NCBI GenBank assembly: GCA_963774895.1
Contig: CAVZGN010000001.1
Coordinates: forward strand, 186,001 to 250,000
DNA length: 64,000 nt
Reading direction: 5' to 3'
DNA from: REEB76 sp963774895
GTDB lineage: Bacteria; Pseudomonadota; Gammaproteobacteria; Natronospirales; REEB76
Of this stretch, positions 1-10,311 are shown one piece after another (the first letter of the stretch is position 1; each line of letters opens with the position of its first letter). Both the position numbers and the translations under genes were made by a program. The notes beneath the pieces were generated by a model. It made no database searches. It worked only from the letters and a program-made list of their open reading frames with translations, and was not told the origin of the DNA.

Positions 1-751
1 GCCGCCTGGCTTCGTCGATCAGGCCAATCAGACTTTTATGCGCAAGCTCGAACATGTCTTCCAGACCGTTGATGATGAAATAAGTGGTCTGGAAAATGTC
101 GATGCGGTAGGGGGTGCGCAAGGCATCCACTGGATCGAAAGGTTTGCGCAAGGGTTTGTCACTGTCTATGGCATACGGGGTCTCACCGAAGGATGACACG
201 ATCCCTGCCCCATAGGTTTTCAGGCCCTTACTTGTGTTTATTAATCCGAATTCCACTGTGAACCAGTAGAGCCGTGCCAGCATTACGTGATCTTTCTTGT
301 CAGCACGCACCCCGGCTTTGCCGTAGGCATGGGTGAACTCCGCGAAGCGGGGATCGGTCAGCAGCGGGGTATGCCCGAAGATTTCATGGAAGATATCCGG
401 CTCCTGCAAATAATCCATCTCCTCGCGGCTGCGGATGAAGGAGGCCGCCGGGAATTTCTTGTCAGCCAGCAGGCTGAAGAATTGGTCAAAGGGGATCAGG
501 GCCGGTACCGGGGCCACTTCCCAGCCGGTGTGTGCCCGCAGCACCGCTGAGACCTCCGCACATTGGGGTATGTGATCGGTTGGAAAGTGCATGCGTTTCA
601 GGGCCTGGAGATAATCGTCACAGGCGTAGCGCTCGACGATGGGCCTTTGGCGGGTGATCAAATCGTGCCAAACGGCATCCTCCTCCGCTGTATAAGGTAT
701 GTGACCTTGCTTATCGGGGAATTTAGCGGTGTATTTGGAAGTTTTGCCCAT
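1..751 (-). CDS. phhA: Phenylalanine 4-hydroxylase, 3' end cut by window edge
   Basis: Reading the minus strand from ATG at 751 gives an open frame of 250 codons that runs off the left edge, so the C-terminus is missing. The family converts phenylalanine to tyrosine with O2, tetrahydropterin and non-haem iron. The iron ligands are visible: His122 and His127 in the motif HEIFGH, and Glu167 in FTVEFGL. The N-terminus is short and lacks the regulatory ACT domain of animal enzymes, as in other bacterial PhhA proteins. No pterin recycling enzyme (phhB) is seen in the window. The tyrosine phenol-lyase gene lies 2.5 kb away and could act on the product. Confidence 0.93.
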   Translation of the reverse strand, partial: MGKTSKYTAKFPDKQGHIPYTAEEDAVWHDLITRQRPIVERYACDDYLQALKRMHFPTDHIPQCAEVSAVLRAHTGWEVAPVPALIPFDQFFSLLADKKFPAASFIRSREEMDYLQEPDIFHEIFGHTPLLTDPRFAEFTHAYGKAGVRADKKDHVMLARLYWFTVEFGLINTSKGLKTYGAGIVSSFGETPYAIDSDKPLRKPFDPVDALRTPYRIDIFQTTYFIINGLEDMFELAHKSLIGLIDEARR

Positions 752-898
752 GGAAAGCTGCCTCAAACCACGATTCTAACAGTCACTGCTGGTGAGACGG
801 ATGCTCGTAAAAATTTGGACCACTATATATATATGCATTGTTAGCTACAGTCGGTATCTGAGTAATGACTTCAAGTCAGTGATGCCGGGGCATATTTC

Positions 899-2143
899 TC
901 ATGACCGTACTGGATAGTGACTATGAATATAATCTTCTATGATCTTCTGGAATTCTGCTGCGATTTTGTCGCCTTTAAGCGTAACAGTCTTTTGTCCATC
1001 CACATAGACGGGTGCTACCGGCCTTTCACCAGTTCCCGGCAAGCTGATCCCAATGTTCGCATGCTTGCTTTCGCCAGGCCCATTCACCACACAACCCATG
1101 ACTGCAACCTGCAGGTTTTCCACACCCCTATAGGCCTGTTTCCATCCCGGCATGCGGGTCCGTATATAGCCCTGGATATCCTGGGTGAGTTTCTGGAATA
1201 CGGTGCTGGTGGTGCGACCACAGCCTGGGCATGCGGCTACTAGCGGCATGAAAGCCCTGAGTCCCATGGTCTGAAGAATCTCCTGCGCCACGATAACCTC
1301 GCGGCTGCGATCGCCATCGGGTTCGGGTGTCAAAGAGATGCGGATAGTGTCGCCGATGCCTTGTTGCAAGAGCACTGCCAGGGCCGCGGTCGATGCCACG
1401 ATGCCCTTGCTGCCCATGCCGGCCTCGGTAAGGCCCAGATGCAACGGATAATCGCAGCGTTCCGCGAGGCGACGGTAGACATCGATGAGATCCTGCACAC
1501 CGCTCATCTTGCAGGACAAGAGAATTTTGTCGTGCCCCAGCCCCAGCTGTTCGGCGCGTTGTGCGGAAGTGAGCGCCGAAGCCACCATGGCTTCGTGCAG
1601 GATTTCCTGCGCATCTTTCGGTGTGGGCAGGCGCGCGTTCTCGTCCATCATCTGAGTGAGAAGATCCTGGTCGAGGCTGCCCCAGTTCACGCCGATACGC
1701 ACCGGTTTGTCGTACTTGAGTGCGATTTCGATGAGTACGGCGAACTGCGGGTCATGTTTGCTGCCGCGTCCCACATTGCCGGGATTGATGCGCAACTTGG
1801 CCAGCGCTTCAGCACAAGCCGGATGCTCAGTCAGGAGCTTGTGGCCATTGAAATGGAAATCGCCGATCAGCGGGACATCGACACCCATGGCGTCGAGCTG
1901 CTCGCGTATATGGGGTACGGCGGCCGCGGCCGCATCGGTATTCACCGTCACGCGCACCAGTTCCGAACCGGCACGCGCCAGTTCCGCCACCTGCTTGACG
2001 GTCGCCATCACATCCGCGGTGTCGGTATTGGTCATGGATTGCACCACGATGGGTGCACCGCCGCCCACGCGTACACGGCCGACCATCACGCCGACAGCGT
2101 GGCGGCGTTCACCAGCAGAAATGGAGGTTTGCATGGATCTCAT
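899..2143 (-). CDS. ispG: 4-hydroxy-3-methylbut-2-enyl diphosphate synthase
   Basis: This is IspG (GcpE), the [4Fe-4S] enzyme that converts MEcPP to HMBPP, the penultimate step of the MEP isoprenoid pathway. The cluster-binding segments are clear near the C-terminus: CPGCGRTTS and VMGCVVNGPGES. The N-terminal TIM-barrel signature VQSMTNTDT is also present. Length (about 414 residues) fits the short proteobacterial form. The start is uncertain: ATG at 2143 is used, but GTG at 2155 and ATG at 2134 are in frame and none has a good Shine-Dalgarno sequence. It is transcribed in the same direction as phhA with a 147-base gap. Confidence 0.96.
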   Translation of the reverse strand: MRSMQTSISAGERRHAVGVMVGRVRVGGGAPIVVQSMTNTDTADVMATVKQVAELARAGSELVRVTVNTDAAAAAVPHIREQLDAMGVDVPLIGDFHFNGHKLLTEHPACAEALAKLRINPGNVGRGSKHDPQFAVLIEIALKYDKPVRIGVNWGSLDQDLLTQMMDENARLPTPKDAQEILHEAMVASALTSAQRAEQLGLGHDKILLSCKMSGVQDLIDVYRRLAERCDYPLHLGLTEAGMGSKGIVASTAALAVLLQQGIGDTIRISLTPEPDGDRSREVIVAQEILQTMGLRAFMPLVAACPGCGRTTSTVFQKLTQDIQGYIRTRMPGWKQAYRGVENLQVAVMGCVVNGPGESKHANIGISLPGTGERPVAPVYVDGQKTVTLKGDKIAAEFQKIIEDYIHSHYPVRS

Positions 2144-2315
2144 GGCTGTATTCACAGGGCTAATGATAGCGGATTCCCGTAAACCTCTCCGGCGCTGCTG
2201 GCCAGAACCCTACAGGAGACCAGGGCGGAGTCCGGATGCGCAGCATTCACAGACCGGCTGCTTCTCATGCCGGGCATGCTTAAGTACCATGCGGTGCTGG
2301 TGTTAAGCGATACCA

Positions 2316-2996
2316 ATGAGCAATCCAATAACCACATTGACCATGGCTGCCAGCAAGGGAACTGTCGTCTTCGTCCATGGCCTGTATATGACCGGCCTGG
2401 AACTGGGCCTGTTGCGCCTGCGCGTCACCCAGGACGGGTTCCAGACCCACATCTTCCACTATCACACGGTGCTGGAGTCGGTACGCGAGAACGCACGTCA
2501 GCTTGCGGAATACATCACCCAACTTGAAGCCACCACGCTGCATCTGGTGGGACATAGCCTGGGCGGTCTGGTGATCCTGCGCATGTTCGAGCTGCATCCG
2601 GATATTCCACCCGGCCGCGTGGTGCTGATGGGCTCGCCGGTGCGCGGCAGCATCGCGGCGCGCAACATCGTGGACCGGAACTGGGGCTGGCTCCTGGGTC
2701 AAAGCGGCGCGGGTGGTCTGGCGGAAGAGCACGATCCGCTTTGGGATAGCAAACGTGAACTGGGCGTATTGGTGGGTACCGCCGGACCGGGCCTCAGACT
2801 GACACATCCGGATTTGCCGGAACCGCACGATGGGCTGGTGGCGGTACAGGAGACCCAGATATCCGGTGCCACCGACACGGTCGAACTCGACGTGCACCAT
2901 ACCGGCATGCTGTTCAGCCAGGAAGTTGCCGAACAGGTAATCGCCTTCCTGAATAACGGGCATTTCAACCCGCCTGCGACTGCTATCGGCAAATAA
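2316..2996 (+). CDS. Alpha/beta-fold hydrolase (lipase/esterase-like)
   Basis: A 226-residue cytosolic protein with the nucleophile elbow GHSLGG (Ser at about residue 88) and an N-terminal VVFVHGLY strand-turn that would form the oxyanion hole. A conserved HHTGMLF near the C-terminus supplies the likely catalytic His. The overall pattern matches small PGAP1/lipase-like alpha/beta hydrolases. The substrate cannot be read from sequence. It stands alone, divergent from ispG. An in-frame ATG at 2343 (MAASKG) is a plausible alternative start, as the residues before it look unlike the family. Confidence 0.85.
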   Translation: MSNPITTLTMAASKGTVVFVHGLYMTGLELGLLRLRVTQDGFQTHIFHYHTVLESVRENARQLAEYITQLEATTLHLVGHSLGGLVILRMFELHPDIPPGRVVLMGSPVRGSIAARNIVDRNWGWLLGQSGAGGLAEEHDPLWDSKRELGVLVGTAGPGLRLTHPDLPEPHDGLVAVQETQISGATDTVELDVHHTGMLFSQEVAEQVIAFLNNGHFNPPATAIGK

Positions 2997-3222
2997 GCGA
3001 CAAACATTCATCGCCTCTCTTGTCCTATGTCAAGGGCCCGCAAAGAATAAAACTTTAGAATTCCCCCGCACGGTACCGGCGTGATTCCCTTTTTAAATGC
3101 AGATCATGCGCATTCTTCCGATAGGCTGCCAACGCACAAGGGCACATCCTGGCCACGGACCCGCTGTGACCTGTCCAGGCATAGTTTTGAATCGCTAAAC
3201 CATCAAACAAACAGGTGTTTCC

Positions 3223-4614
3223 ATGGCATATGCAAAACCCACAAGACGCAGCTGGGCTGAGCCGTTCAAGATAAAAGTGATTGAGCCATTGACGACGACT
3301 ACCCGGAGTCACCGGCTCAAAGCAATCAAGGCCGCGGGTTACAACACTTTCCTGCTGCGTTCCGAAGATGTGTATATCGATCTGTTGACGGACAGCGGTA
3401 CCAATGCAATGAGCGATTACCAGTGGGCCGGCATGATGCTGGGTGACGAGGCCTACGCGGGCAGCAAGAATTTCTACCATCTCGAAACGAACATGCGCCG
3501 ATTCTATGGCTATAAATACCTGGTGCCGACCCACCAGGGACGCGGTGCCGAGCACATCATTTCGCAGATATTGATCAAACCGGGGGATTTCATCCCCGGC
3601 AACATGTACTTCACGACGACACGCGAACACCAGGAGCGCGCCGGCGGCACTTTCGTGGATGTCATCATCGACGAAGCCCACGATCCGGAATCCACGCATC
3701 CATTCAAAGGCAACGTAGATTTACCAAAGCTCGCAGAGCTGATCAGGAAAGTCGGCGCCAGGAAGATCCCGTATATAAGCGTGGCGGCCACCGTGAATAT
3801 GGCGGGTGGCCAGCCGATCTCCCTGGAGAACATGCGCGCGGTACACCGATTGGCCAGCAAGCATGGCATCCGGGTGATACTCGACGCCACCCGCGCCGTT
3901 GAGAATGCCTATTTCATAAAACTCAGGGAGACAGGCTATGCGAATAAATCGGTCGCTGCGATCCTGAAGGAGACCTGTAAATATACCGATGGGGCGACCA
4001 TGAGTGGGAAAAAGGACTTGCTGGTCAACATCGGCGGGTTCCTGGCACTCAATGACGCAAAACTGTACGAAGAAGCCCGCAACCTGGTGGTGGTGTACGA
4101 AGGCCTGCATACGTACGGCGGTCTGGCGGGCCGTGACATGGAGGCTATGGCACGCGGCATGGAGGAGATGGTCCAGGAAGATTATCTGCGCGCACGCATC
4201 GGACAGGTGGAGTATCTCGGACAGAAACTGCTGGACTGGGGAATCCCGATCGTGAAACCGATCGGCGGGCATGCGGTGTTCCTGGACGCGCGCAAGATAC
4301 TCGCGCATATCCCGCAGGACCGGTTCCCGGCACAGATCCTGGCCGCGGAAATCTATGTGGATTCAGGCGTCAGGACCATGGAGCGGGGCATCGTGTCCGC
4401 CGGACGCGATTCAAAGACCGGCGCGCAACATCATCCGAAACTTGAGCTGGTACGCGTCACGATTCCCAGACGTGTCTATACCCAGGCGCACATGGATGTC
4501 ACCGCCGAATCGATCCTTGCGGTTTATGAGAACCGCAAGCAGATCCGAGGCCTGAAAATGGTCCATGAGCCGAAATACCTGCGGTTTTTCCAGGCCCGGT
4601 TCGACAAGATCTAG
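3223..4614 (+). CDS. tpl: Tyrosine phenol-lyase (beta-tyrosinase)
   Basis: A PLP-dependent beta-eliminating lyase of 463 residues, splitting tyrosine into phenol, pyruvate and ammonia. It belongs to the tryptophanase/TPL family, and specific residues favour TPL. The segments SGTNAMSDYQWAGMM and GSKNFYHLE follow TPL, not TnaA. Arg388 in MERGI corresponds to Arg381 of the Citrobacter enzyme, which contacts the phenol hydroxyl and is Ile in tryptophanase. The cofactor Lys264 lies in MSGKKD. The start ATG follows a 225-base intergenic region where I see no clear TyrR box. The gene stands alone. TPL is best known from enterobacteria and anaerobes, so its presence here is unusual. Confidence 0.9.
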   Translation: MAYAKPTRRSWAEPFKIKVIEPLTTTTRSHRLKAIKAAGYNTFLLRSEDVYIDLLTDSGTNAMSDYQWAGMMLGDEAYAGSKNFYHLETNMRRFYGYKYLVPTHQGRGAEHIISQILIKPGDFIPGNMYFTTTREHQERAGGTFVDVIIDEAHDPESTHPFKGNVDLPKLAELIRKVGARKIPYISVAATVNMAGGQPISLENMRAVHRLASKHGIRVILDATRAVENAYFIKLRETGYANKSVAAILKETCKYTDGATMSGKKDLLVNIGGFLALNDAKLYEEARNLVVVYEGLHTYGGLAGRDMEAMARGMEEMVQEDYLRARIGQVEYLGQKLLDWGIPIVKPIGGHAVFLDARKILAHIPQDRFPAQILAAEIYVDSGVRTMERGIVSAGRDSKTGAQHHPKLELVRVTIPRRVYTQAHMDVTAESILAVYENRKQIRGLKMVHEPKYLRFFQARFDKI

Positions 4615-4660
4615 AGCCAGGCCCGGGAACCATCGCAGAGTTCAGGATTCTTGCCGCCAC

Positions 4661-4687
4661 TCCACCGCGCGTGTCGCGCGCGGTGGA
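4661..4687. terminator. Strong hairpin between convergent genes tpl and peroxiredoxin
   Basis: TCCACCGCGCG (4661-4671) pairs perfectly with CGCGCGGTGGA (4677-4687) around a 5-base loop. It lies between two convergent stop codons. No T-run follows on either strand, so intrinsic termination is inferred from position and stem strength only. Confidence 0.5.
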
Positions 4688-4720
4688 AGAGGGACTGTAT
4701 TATCCGGGGAAACTAAAACC

Positions 4721-5263
4721 CTACTTTTTATGCTGGGATTCCCAATTTTTAATGGCCGCCAGGGTATTGGCCACGTGCTGGTCAGGATCGAGGTTGGTAT
4801 AGGTGTAAATGATGGTGCCGTCCGGCGCGATCACGTACGAGGTGCGGTTGGCATACTTATCATGCTTCGGCAGCACCGCATCATAGGAGCGCATGATCTT
4901 CTGATCGGTATCCGCGGCCACCGGGAACTTGCTGCGGCATTCGCTCACCGAGAATTTCTTCAGGATGTCAATGTTGTCGTGCGACACGCCGATGACCGTG
5001 GCGCCCAATGCCTGGTATTCACCCATGGCGTCAGCGAAGTCGTGCGCCTCGATGGTGCAGCCCTTGGTGAAGGCCGCCGGATAGAAATACAGCACCACCG
5101 GACCTTTCTTGAGGGCATCGGCCAGCGAGAAGCTGTAGACCTTGCCGCCCAACGAAGCTTCGGCGGTGAACAGCGGTGCTTTGGCGCCGACGTTCAGGCT
5201 CGCCAGTGCCGGCAGCGACAGAATTGCACTCGACAATGCCAAAACAAAGAGTAAACGTTTCAT
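4721..5263 (-). CDS. Exported peroxiredoxin (AhpC/TSA, BCP-like)
   Basis: A 180-residue thioredoxin-fold peroxidase with a clear Sec signal peptide (basic MKRLL, hydrophobic core, ALA-S cleavage region), so it should act in the periplasm. The peroxidatic Cys sits in the motif FTKGCTIEAHDF, related to the PGCTxE signature of BCP/PrxQ enzymes. The usual second Cys five residues on is His here; another Cys in SECRSKF could act as the resolving residue. A likely role is peroxide reduction in the envelope. It stands alone, convergent with tpl. Confidence 0.88.
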   Translation of the reverse strand: MKRLLFVLALSSAILSLPALASLNVGAKAPLFTAEASLGGKVYSFSLADALKKGPVVLYFYPAAFTKGCTIEAHDFADAMGEYQALGATVIGVSHDNIDILKKFSVSECRSKFPVAADTDQKIMRSYDAVLPKHDKYANRTSYVIAPDGTIIYTYTNLDPDQHVANTLAAIKNWESQHKK

Positions 5264-5494
5264 GATAAGTCTCCTTGAGTGGGGATTCTCAGTTAGCAGT
5301 GATTCGAATCTGGGCTGAGGCGGAATCGCGCTTCACCCGCAGGCGGGTTCTGCGCGCATCCGTGGGCAGTCCGTGCAGATCAGCCGAATGACAGTAATAT
5401 AGTGTAATCCAATTGCGCCCATGGCATTGATGGCTACCGGGCGGTGTCCGAGCCGGGGTGTGGCCCCGGCGATGTTGCGGTATGCAGCTCATTT

Positions 5495-8071
5495 CTACAC
5501 AAGTTTTCTTTTCAGGTCGTAGAGCAGATCGAGCGCCTGTTTGGGCGTGAGGTTCTCCAGGTCCAGATCACGCAGTTCCGCCAGCGCCGGATGTTCGGGC
5601 GCGAATAAACCCAACTGAGGTTGCTGAGCGTGTAGGGATGCATCGCTGGATTGTTGGCGTGATCCGGCCTCCAGGGCGGCCAGCCGGCCACGGGCTTCCG
5701 AGATGACCGCTTTGGGGATGCCCGCGAGTGCCGCTACTTGCAGCCCATAACTGCGATCCGCCGGCCCGTCTTTCACGGTGTGCAGAAACACCAGGCTGTG
5801 TTGATGTTCGGTCGCGTCCAGGTGCACGTTGGCGATGCCCGGTACCAATTCCGCCAATGCGGTGATTTCGAAGTAGTGGGTCGCGAAAAGGGTGAAGGCC
5901 TTGAGCTCGCGCGCGATATAACTGGCCGCGGCCCATGCCAGCGATAGTCCGTCATAGGTGCTGGTGCCGCGGCCGATCTCGTCCATCAGCACCAGGCTCT
6001 TGTCGGTGGCGTTGTTGAGGATATTGGCGGTCTCCAGCATCTCCACCATGAAGGTCGAGCGCCCGCCGGCCAGATCGTCGGAGGCTCCGATGCGTGTGAA
6101 GATGCGGTCCAGCGGCCCAAACACCGCTTTGGTCGCTGGCACGTAGCTGCCGATATGCGCCAGGATCGCAATCAATGCTGCCTGGCGCATGTAGGTGGAT
6201 TTCCCGCCCATGTTAGGGCCGGTGATGATGAGCATGCGGCGTTGCTGGTTGAGCCCCAGGTCGTTGGGTACGAAGGGCGTATCCAGCACCCGCTCCACCA
6301 CCGGATGGCGGCCGGCTTCGATATGCAGCAGCGGCGCCTCGCTGAGTTCCGGCGCCGCAAACGACAGCGCGGCAGCGCGCTCCGCAAGATTGGCGATCAC
6401 ATCCAGTTCCGCGAGTGCGGCAGAGGTCTTCTGCAGACTGCTCAGTTGCTGGATGAGCTGGTCCAGCAGCCCGTCATACAGGGCTTTTTCCCGCGCCAGT
6501 GCCTGCTCGCGTGCCGACAGCACCCGATCCTCGAACTTTTTCAGTTCCGGGGTGACATAGCGCTCCACGCCTTTCAAAGTCTGGCGGCGCAGATAGTCAG
6601 CCGGCACCTTTTCCGCCTGTGCACGAGTGACCTCGATGTAATAGCCGTGCACGCGGTTGTAGTTGACGCGCAGTGTGCTGATGCCGCTGCGTTGGCGCTC
6701 GCGCAGCTCCAGATCGGCCAGGTACTGGTCGGCATGCTGGCTGAGTTTGCGCAGTTCATCGAGCTCGGCATCGTAGCCTTCCGCCAGCACCCCACCCTCG
6801 CGGAGCAGCGCCGGCGGTGCCTTGATCAAAGCTTTTTGCAATAACGCATGGATTGTCGGATGCTCGCTGACATTGGCGGCCAGCTGCTGAATCAATGGCG
6901 AATCCAGCAACTTTAGTTGCGCCTGCAGAGCCGGCAGTTCACCGAGCGCGTAACGTAATTGCGCCAAATCCCGCGGGCGCGCGGACTTGAGCGCCACCCG
7001 CGCCAGGATGCGCTCGATGTCACCGATGCCGCCGAGCAGTTCGCGCAAGGCTTCATAACGGCGGTCCTCCAGGCACACGCCGAGTGCGTGAAAACGCCGG
7101 CGCAGCAGTGCGTGATCCCGGAGCGGCCGACTCAACCAGCGGCGCAGCAGGCGCGAACCCATGGGCGTGGTACAGACATCCATGATGCCCGCCAAGGTAT
7201 GTTGTGGCTGGTTGCCGAAACTGGTTTCCAGTTCCAGATTGCGCAGGGTGACGGCGTCGAGGATCAGGGCATCGTCGCGCCGCTCCACGCTCAGGCCGGT
7301 AATGTGCGGCAGTGCGGTGCGCTGTGTCTCCTGCACGTATTGCAGCAGGGCGCCGGCCGCCACGATGGCGGTATCGAGATCAGCGGCGCCAAAGCCGGAA
7401 AGTTCGCGGGTCCTGAATTGCACCGTCAGCAGGCGCGTGGCACTGGCCAGATCGAAATGCCAGAGCGGGCGGCGGCGCGCGCCATTGCGATCCGAAAGTG
7501 TACGCGGTAACACGCTGTCTTCAGCCAACAACAGTTCCGCCGGCTGCAGGCGTTCCACCTCGGCCAGCAATGCATCCTGGCCCTCCACTTCCAGCACCGT
7601 GAAGCGGCCGCTGCCGATATCCAGCGCCGCCAATCCATAGTGCGTACCCGTCGCATGCACTGCAGCCAACAGATTGTCGCGGCGCTCTTCCAACAGCGCC
7701 TCATCGGTGACCGTGCCCGGGGTGATGATGCGCACCACCCGGCGTTCCACCGGGCCTTTGGCTGTGGCCGGGTCACCGATCTGTTCGCAGATGGCCACGG
7801 ACTCGCCGAGTCTCACCAGTTTGGCGAGATAGCTGTCCGCCGCGTGATACGGCACGCCTGCCATGGGGATGGGTTGTCCCGCGGACTGGCCGCGCTGGGT
7901 CAGGGTGATGTCCAGCAGGCGCGCGGCGCGGCGCGCGTCGTCGTAGAAGAGTTCGTAGAAATCCCCCATGCGGTAAAACACCAGGATGTCCGGGTGTTCG
8001 GCCTTGACCCGCAGGTACTGGCGCATGACCGGTGTGTGGTCGCTGTGGGGATCGTCGTGTGGGTCGTTCAT
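5495..8071 (-). CDS. mutS: DNA mismatch repair protein MutS
   Basis: MutS recognises base mismatches and small loops and starts repair with MutL. The mismatch-binding N-terminus shows the Phe-x-Glu motif in GDFYELF, and the C-terminal ATPase carries the Walker A motif GPNMGGKST and the signature DEIGRGTSTYDGLS. The C-terminus keeps the short tetramerisation tail. The open frame extends upstream to 8122, but ATG at 8071 (MNDPHDD) gives the usual length of about 858 residues and leaves room for a promoter region shared with the divergent cinA gene. Confidence 0.97.
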   Translation of the reverse strand: MNDPHDDPHSDHTPVMRQYLRVKAEHPDILVFYRMGDFYELFYDDARRAARLLDITLTQRGQSAGQPIPMAGVPYHAADSYLAKLVRLGESVAICEQIGDPATAKGPVERRVVRIITPGTVTDEALLEERRDNLLAAVHATGTHYGLAALDIGSGRFTVLEVEGQDALLAEVERLQPAELLLAEDSVLPRTLSDRNGARRRPLWHFDLASATRLLTVQFRTRELSGFGAADLDTAIVAAGALLQYVQETQRTALPHITGLSVERRDDALILDAVTLRNLELETSFGNQPQHTLAGIMDVCTTPMGSRLLRRWLSRPLRDHALLRRRFHALGVCLEDRRYEALRELLGGIGDIERILARVALKSARPRDLAQLRYALGELPALQAQLKLLDSPLIQQLAANVSEHPTIHALLQKALIKAPPALLREGGVLAEGYDAELDELRKLSQHADQYLADLELRERQRSGISTLRVNYNRVHGYYIEVTRAQAEKVPADYLRRQTLKGVERYVTPELKKFEDRVLSAREQALAREKALYDGLLDQLIQQLSSLQKTSAALAELDVIANLAERAAALSFAAPELSEAPLLHIEAGRHPVVERVLDTPFVPNDLGLNQQRRMLIITGPNMGGKSTYMRQAALIAILAHIGSYVPATKAVFGPLDRIFTRIGASDDLAGGRSTFMVEMLETANILNNATDKSLVLMDEIGRGTSTYDGLSLAWAAASYIARELKAFTLFATHYFEITALAELVPGIANVHLDATEHQHSLVFLHTVKDGPADRSYGLQVAALAGIPKAVISEARGRLAALEAGSRQQSSDASLHAQQPQLGLFAPEHPALAELRDLDLENLTPKQALDLLYDLKRKLV

Positions 8072-8141
8072 GAAGTGCTCGGGTTGAGGGGCGATGCTAG
8101 TGACCGTGAGTACCGATGGCAAGCAGTGCTACCCTGTATAT

Positions 8142-8663
8142 ATGCGTAAAGCCACCATCCCCGAGACCGAGACCAGCGATACCGCACTGGCGGCACTTGC
8201 CACGAGTCTCGCGCAAAGGCTGCTGGCGCGCGAACTCAAGCTGGCGACCGCGGAATCCTGCAGCGGCGGCTGGATCGCCAAATGCCTGACCGATATCTCC
8301 GGCAGTTCCGAGTGGTTCGAGTGCGGCTTCGTGACCTATAGCAACAGCGCCAAGATGACCATGCTGGGCGTGAGCGCCGAGACCCTAGCTTCGCGGGGCG
8401 CGGTCTCCGAGGAAAGTGTGCGCGAGATGGCGGCCGGGGCGGTGCGCCACAGCCAGGCGCAGGTGGCGGTGGCGGTCAGCGGCGTCGCCGGCCCCACCGG
8501 CGGCAGTGCCGATAAACCCGTGGGCAGCGTGTGGATCGCCTGGGCCTGGCCGGACCGCCGTGTGAGTGCGAAACGCTTTGATTTCGGCGGCGACCGCGAG
8601 GCCGTGCGCCGGGCCGCGGTGGCTGAAGCCCTCAAAGGCCTGCTGGATGGCATCGGGCCCTGA
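8142..8663 (+). CDS. pncC: NMN amidohydrolase, CinA C-terminal domain protein (PncC)
   Basis: A stand-alone CinA C-terminal domain of about 173 residues. The family deamidates nicotinamide mononucleotide to nicotinic acid mononucleotide in pyridine nucleotide salvage. Diagnostic motifs are ATAESCSGGWIA and GVAGPTGGSADKPVG. The frame opens at 8094, but ATG at 8142 matches family starts better. It heads a run of same-strand genes pncC-thpR-recA-recX-alaS, a known gammaproteobacterial neighbourhood. An element resembling half of a LexA box overlaps the start but lacks the second half. Confidence 0.92.
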   Translation: MRKATIPETETSDTALAALATSLAQRLLARELKLATAESCSGGWIAKCLTDISGSSEWFECGFVTYSNSAKMTMLGVSAETLASRGAVSEESVREMAAGAVRHSQAQVAVAVSGVAGPTGGSADKPVGSVWIAWAWPDRRVSAKRFDFGGDREAVRRAAVAEALKGLLDGIGP

Positions 8664-9207
8664 GATTCAAAGGCTGTTCTTCGCTTTATGGCCTGACGAT
8701 TCCCTGCGCCACCGTCTATACAAGACAACCCGGCGCCCGGTGCGGCTGAGCGGCGGGAAGCTGGTGCCGCCATCGAACTTCCATATCACCCTGGCATTTC
8801 TGGGTAGCGTGGACGGAGCCGGCGAACTGCAGGCCCGCCACGCGGCAGACAGTGTGGCGGTCGAACCTTTCGAATTGCAGATGGATTGTCTGGGCTTCTG
8901 GCCCGAACCCGGCTTATTGTGGTTGGGAGCCGCACAGGCCCCCGCTGCAGCTCGGAATCTGGCCGTGGATCTGATGAAGGCATTGCGTTTGCGGGGACTT
9001 GAACCCGACTCCAAGCCCTTCGTGCCGCACGTGACGCTGGCGCGCAAAGTGGTCAAGCCCGGGCAACTGGGCGCACTGCGTCCACTGCGCTGGCCAGTGC
9101 GGGAATTCGCATTAGTTCACTCGCTCACGCATGCACGCGGCAGTGAATATCAGCTACTCGCCAGCTGGCCGCTGGCTTCCAGGGCTGCGGGGTCCGGGGA
9201 ACTGTGA
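8647..9207 (+). CDS. thpR: RNA 2',3'-cyclic phosphodiesterase (LigT/ThpR)
   Basis: A 2H-phosphoesterase of about 186 residues with the two hallmark His-x-Thr motifs, HITLAFLG and HVTLAR. The family opens 2',3'-cyclic phosphates on RNA ends and was first noted for tRNA half ligation. ATG at 8647 overlaps the end of pncC by 17 bases, which implies translational coupling; longer in-frame starts inside pncC have no family support. FFALWPD at the N-terminus is typical. Confidence 0.93.
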   Translation: MASGPEIQRLFFALWPDDSLRHRLYKTTRRPVRLSGGKLVPPSNFHITLAFLGSVDGAGELQARHAADSVAVEPFELQMDCLGFWPEPGLLWLGAAQAPAAARNLAVDLMKALRLRGLEPDSKPFVPHVTLARKVVKPGQLGALRPLRWPVREFALVHSLTHARGSEYQLLASWPLASRAAGSGEL

Positions 9208-9225
9208 AATAATAGATTTCCAGGC

Positions 9226-9241
9226 AATTTCAGCTGAAATT
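9226..9241. promoter_or_regulatory. Perfect 16-bp palindrome upstream of recA
   Basis: AATTTCAGCTGAAATT is a perfect palindrome located 32 bases before the recA start codon and flanked by CCAG and CTGG. It could be an operator for recA. It does not match the enterobacterial LexA consensus CTGT-N8-ACAG, so a lineage-specific LexA site or an unrelated operator are both possible. Confidence 0.4.
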
Positions 9242-9273
9242 CTGGCCGTAACCCACAAGCACACAGGTGTCCA

Positions 9274-10282
<1,009 letters not shown>

Positions 10283-10311
<29 letters not shown>

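Noticed and set aside
5264..5494. Short minus-strand frame between peroxiredoxin and mutS
   Set aside because: The 67-codon frame has no ribosome site and low-complexity, Arg/His/Thr-rich composition; it looks like chance coding in GC-rich DNA.
8134..8149. Half of a LexA-like box (CTGTATATATG) over the pncC start
   Set aside because: The second half (ACAG) is absent and the match overlaps the start codon, so an SOS operator cannot be supported.
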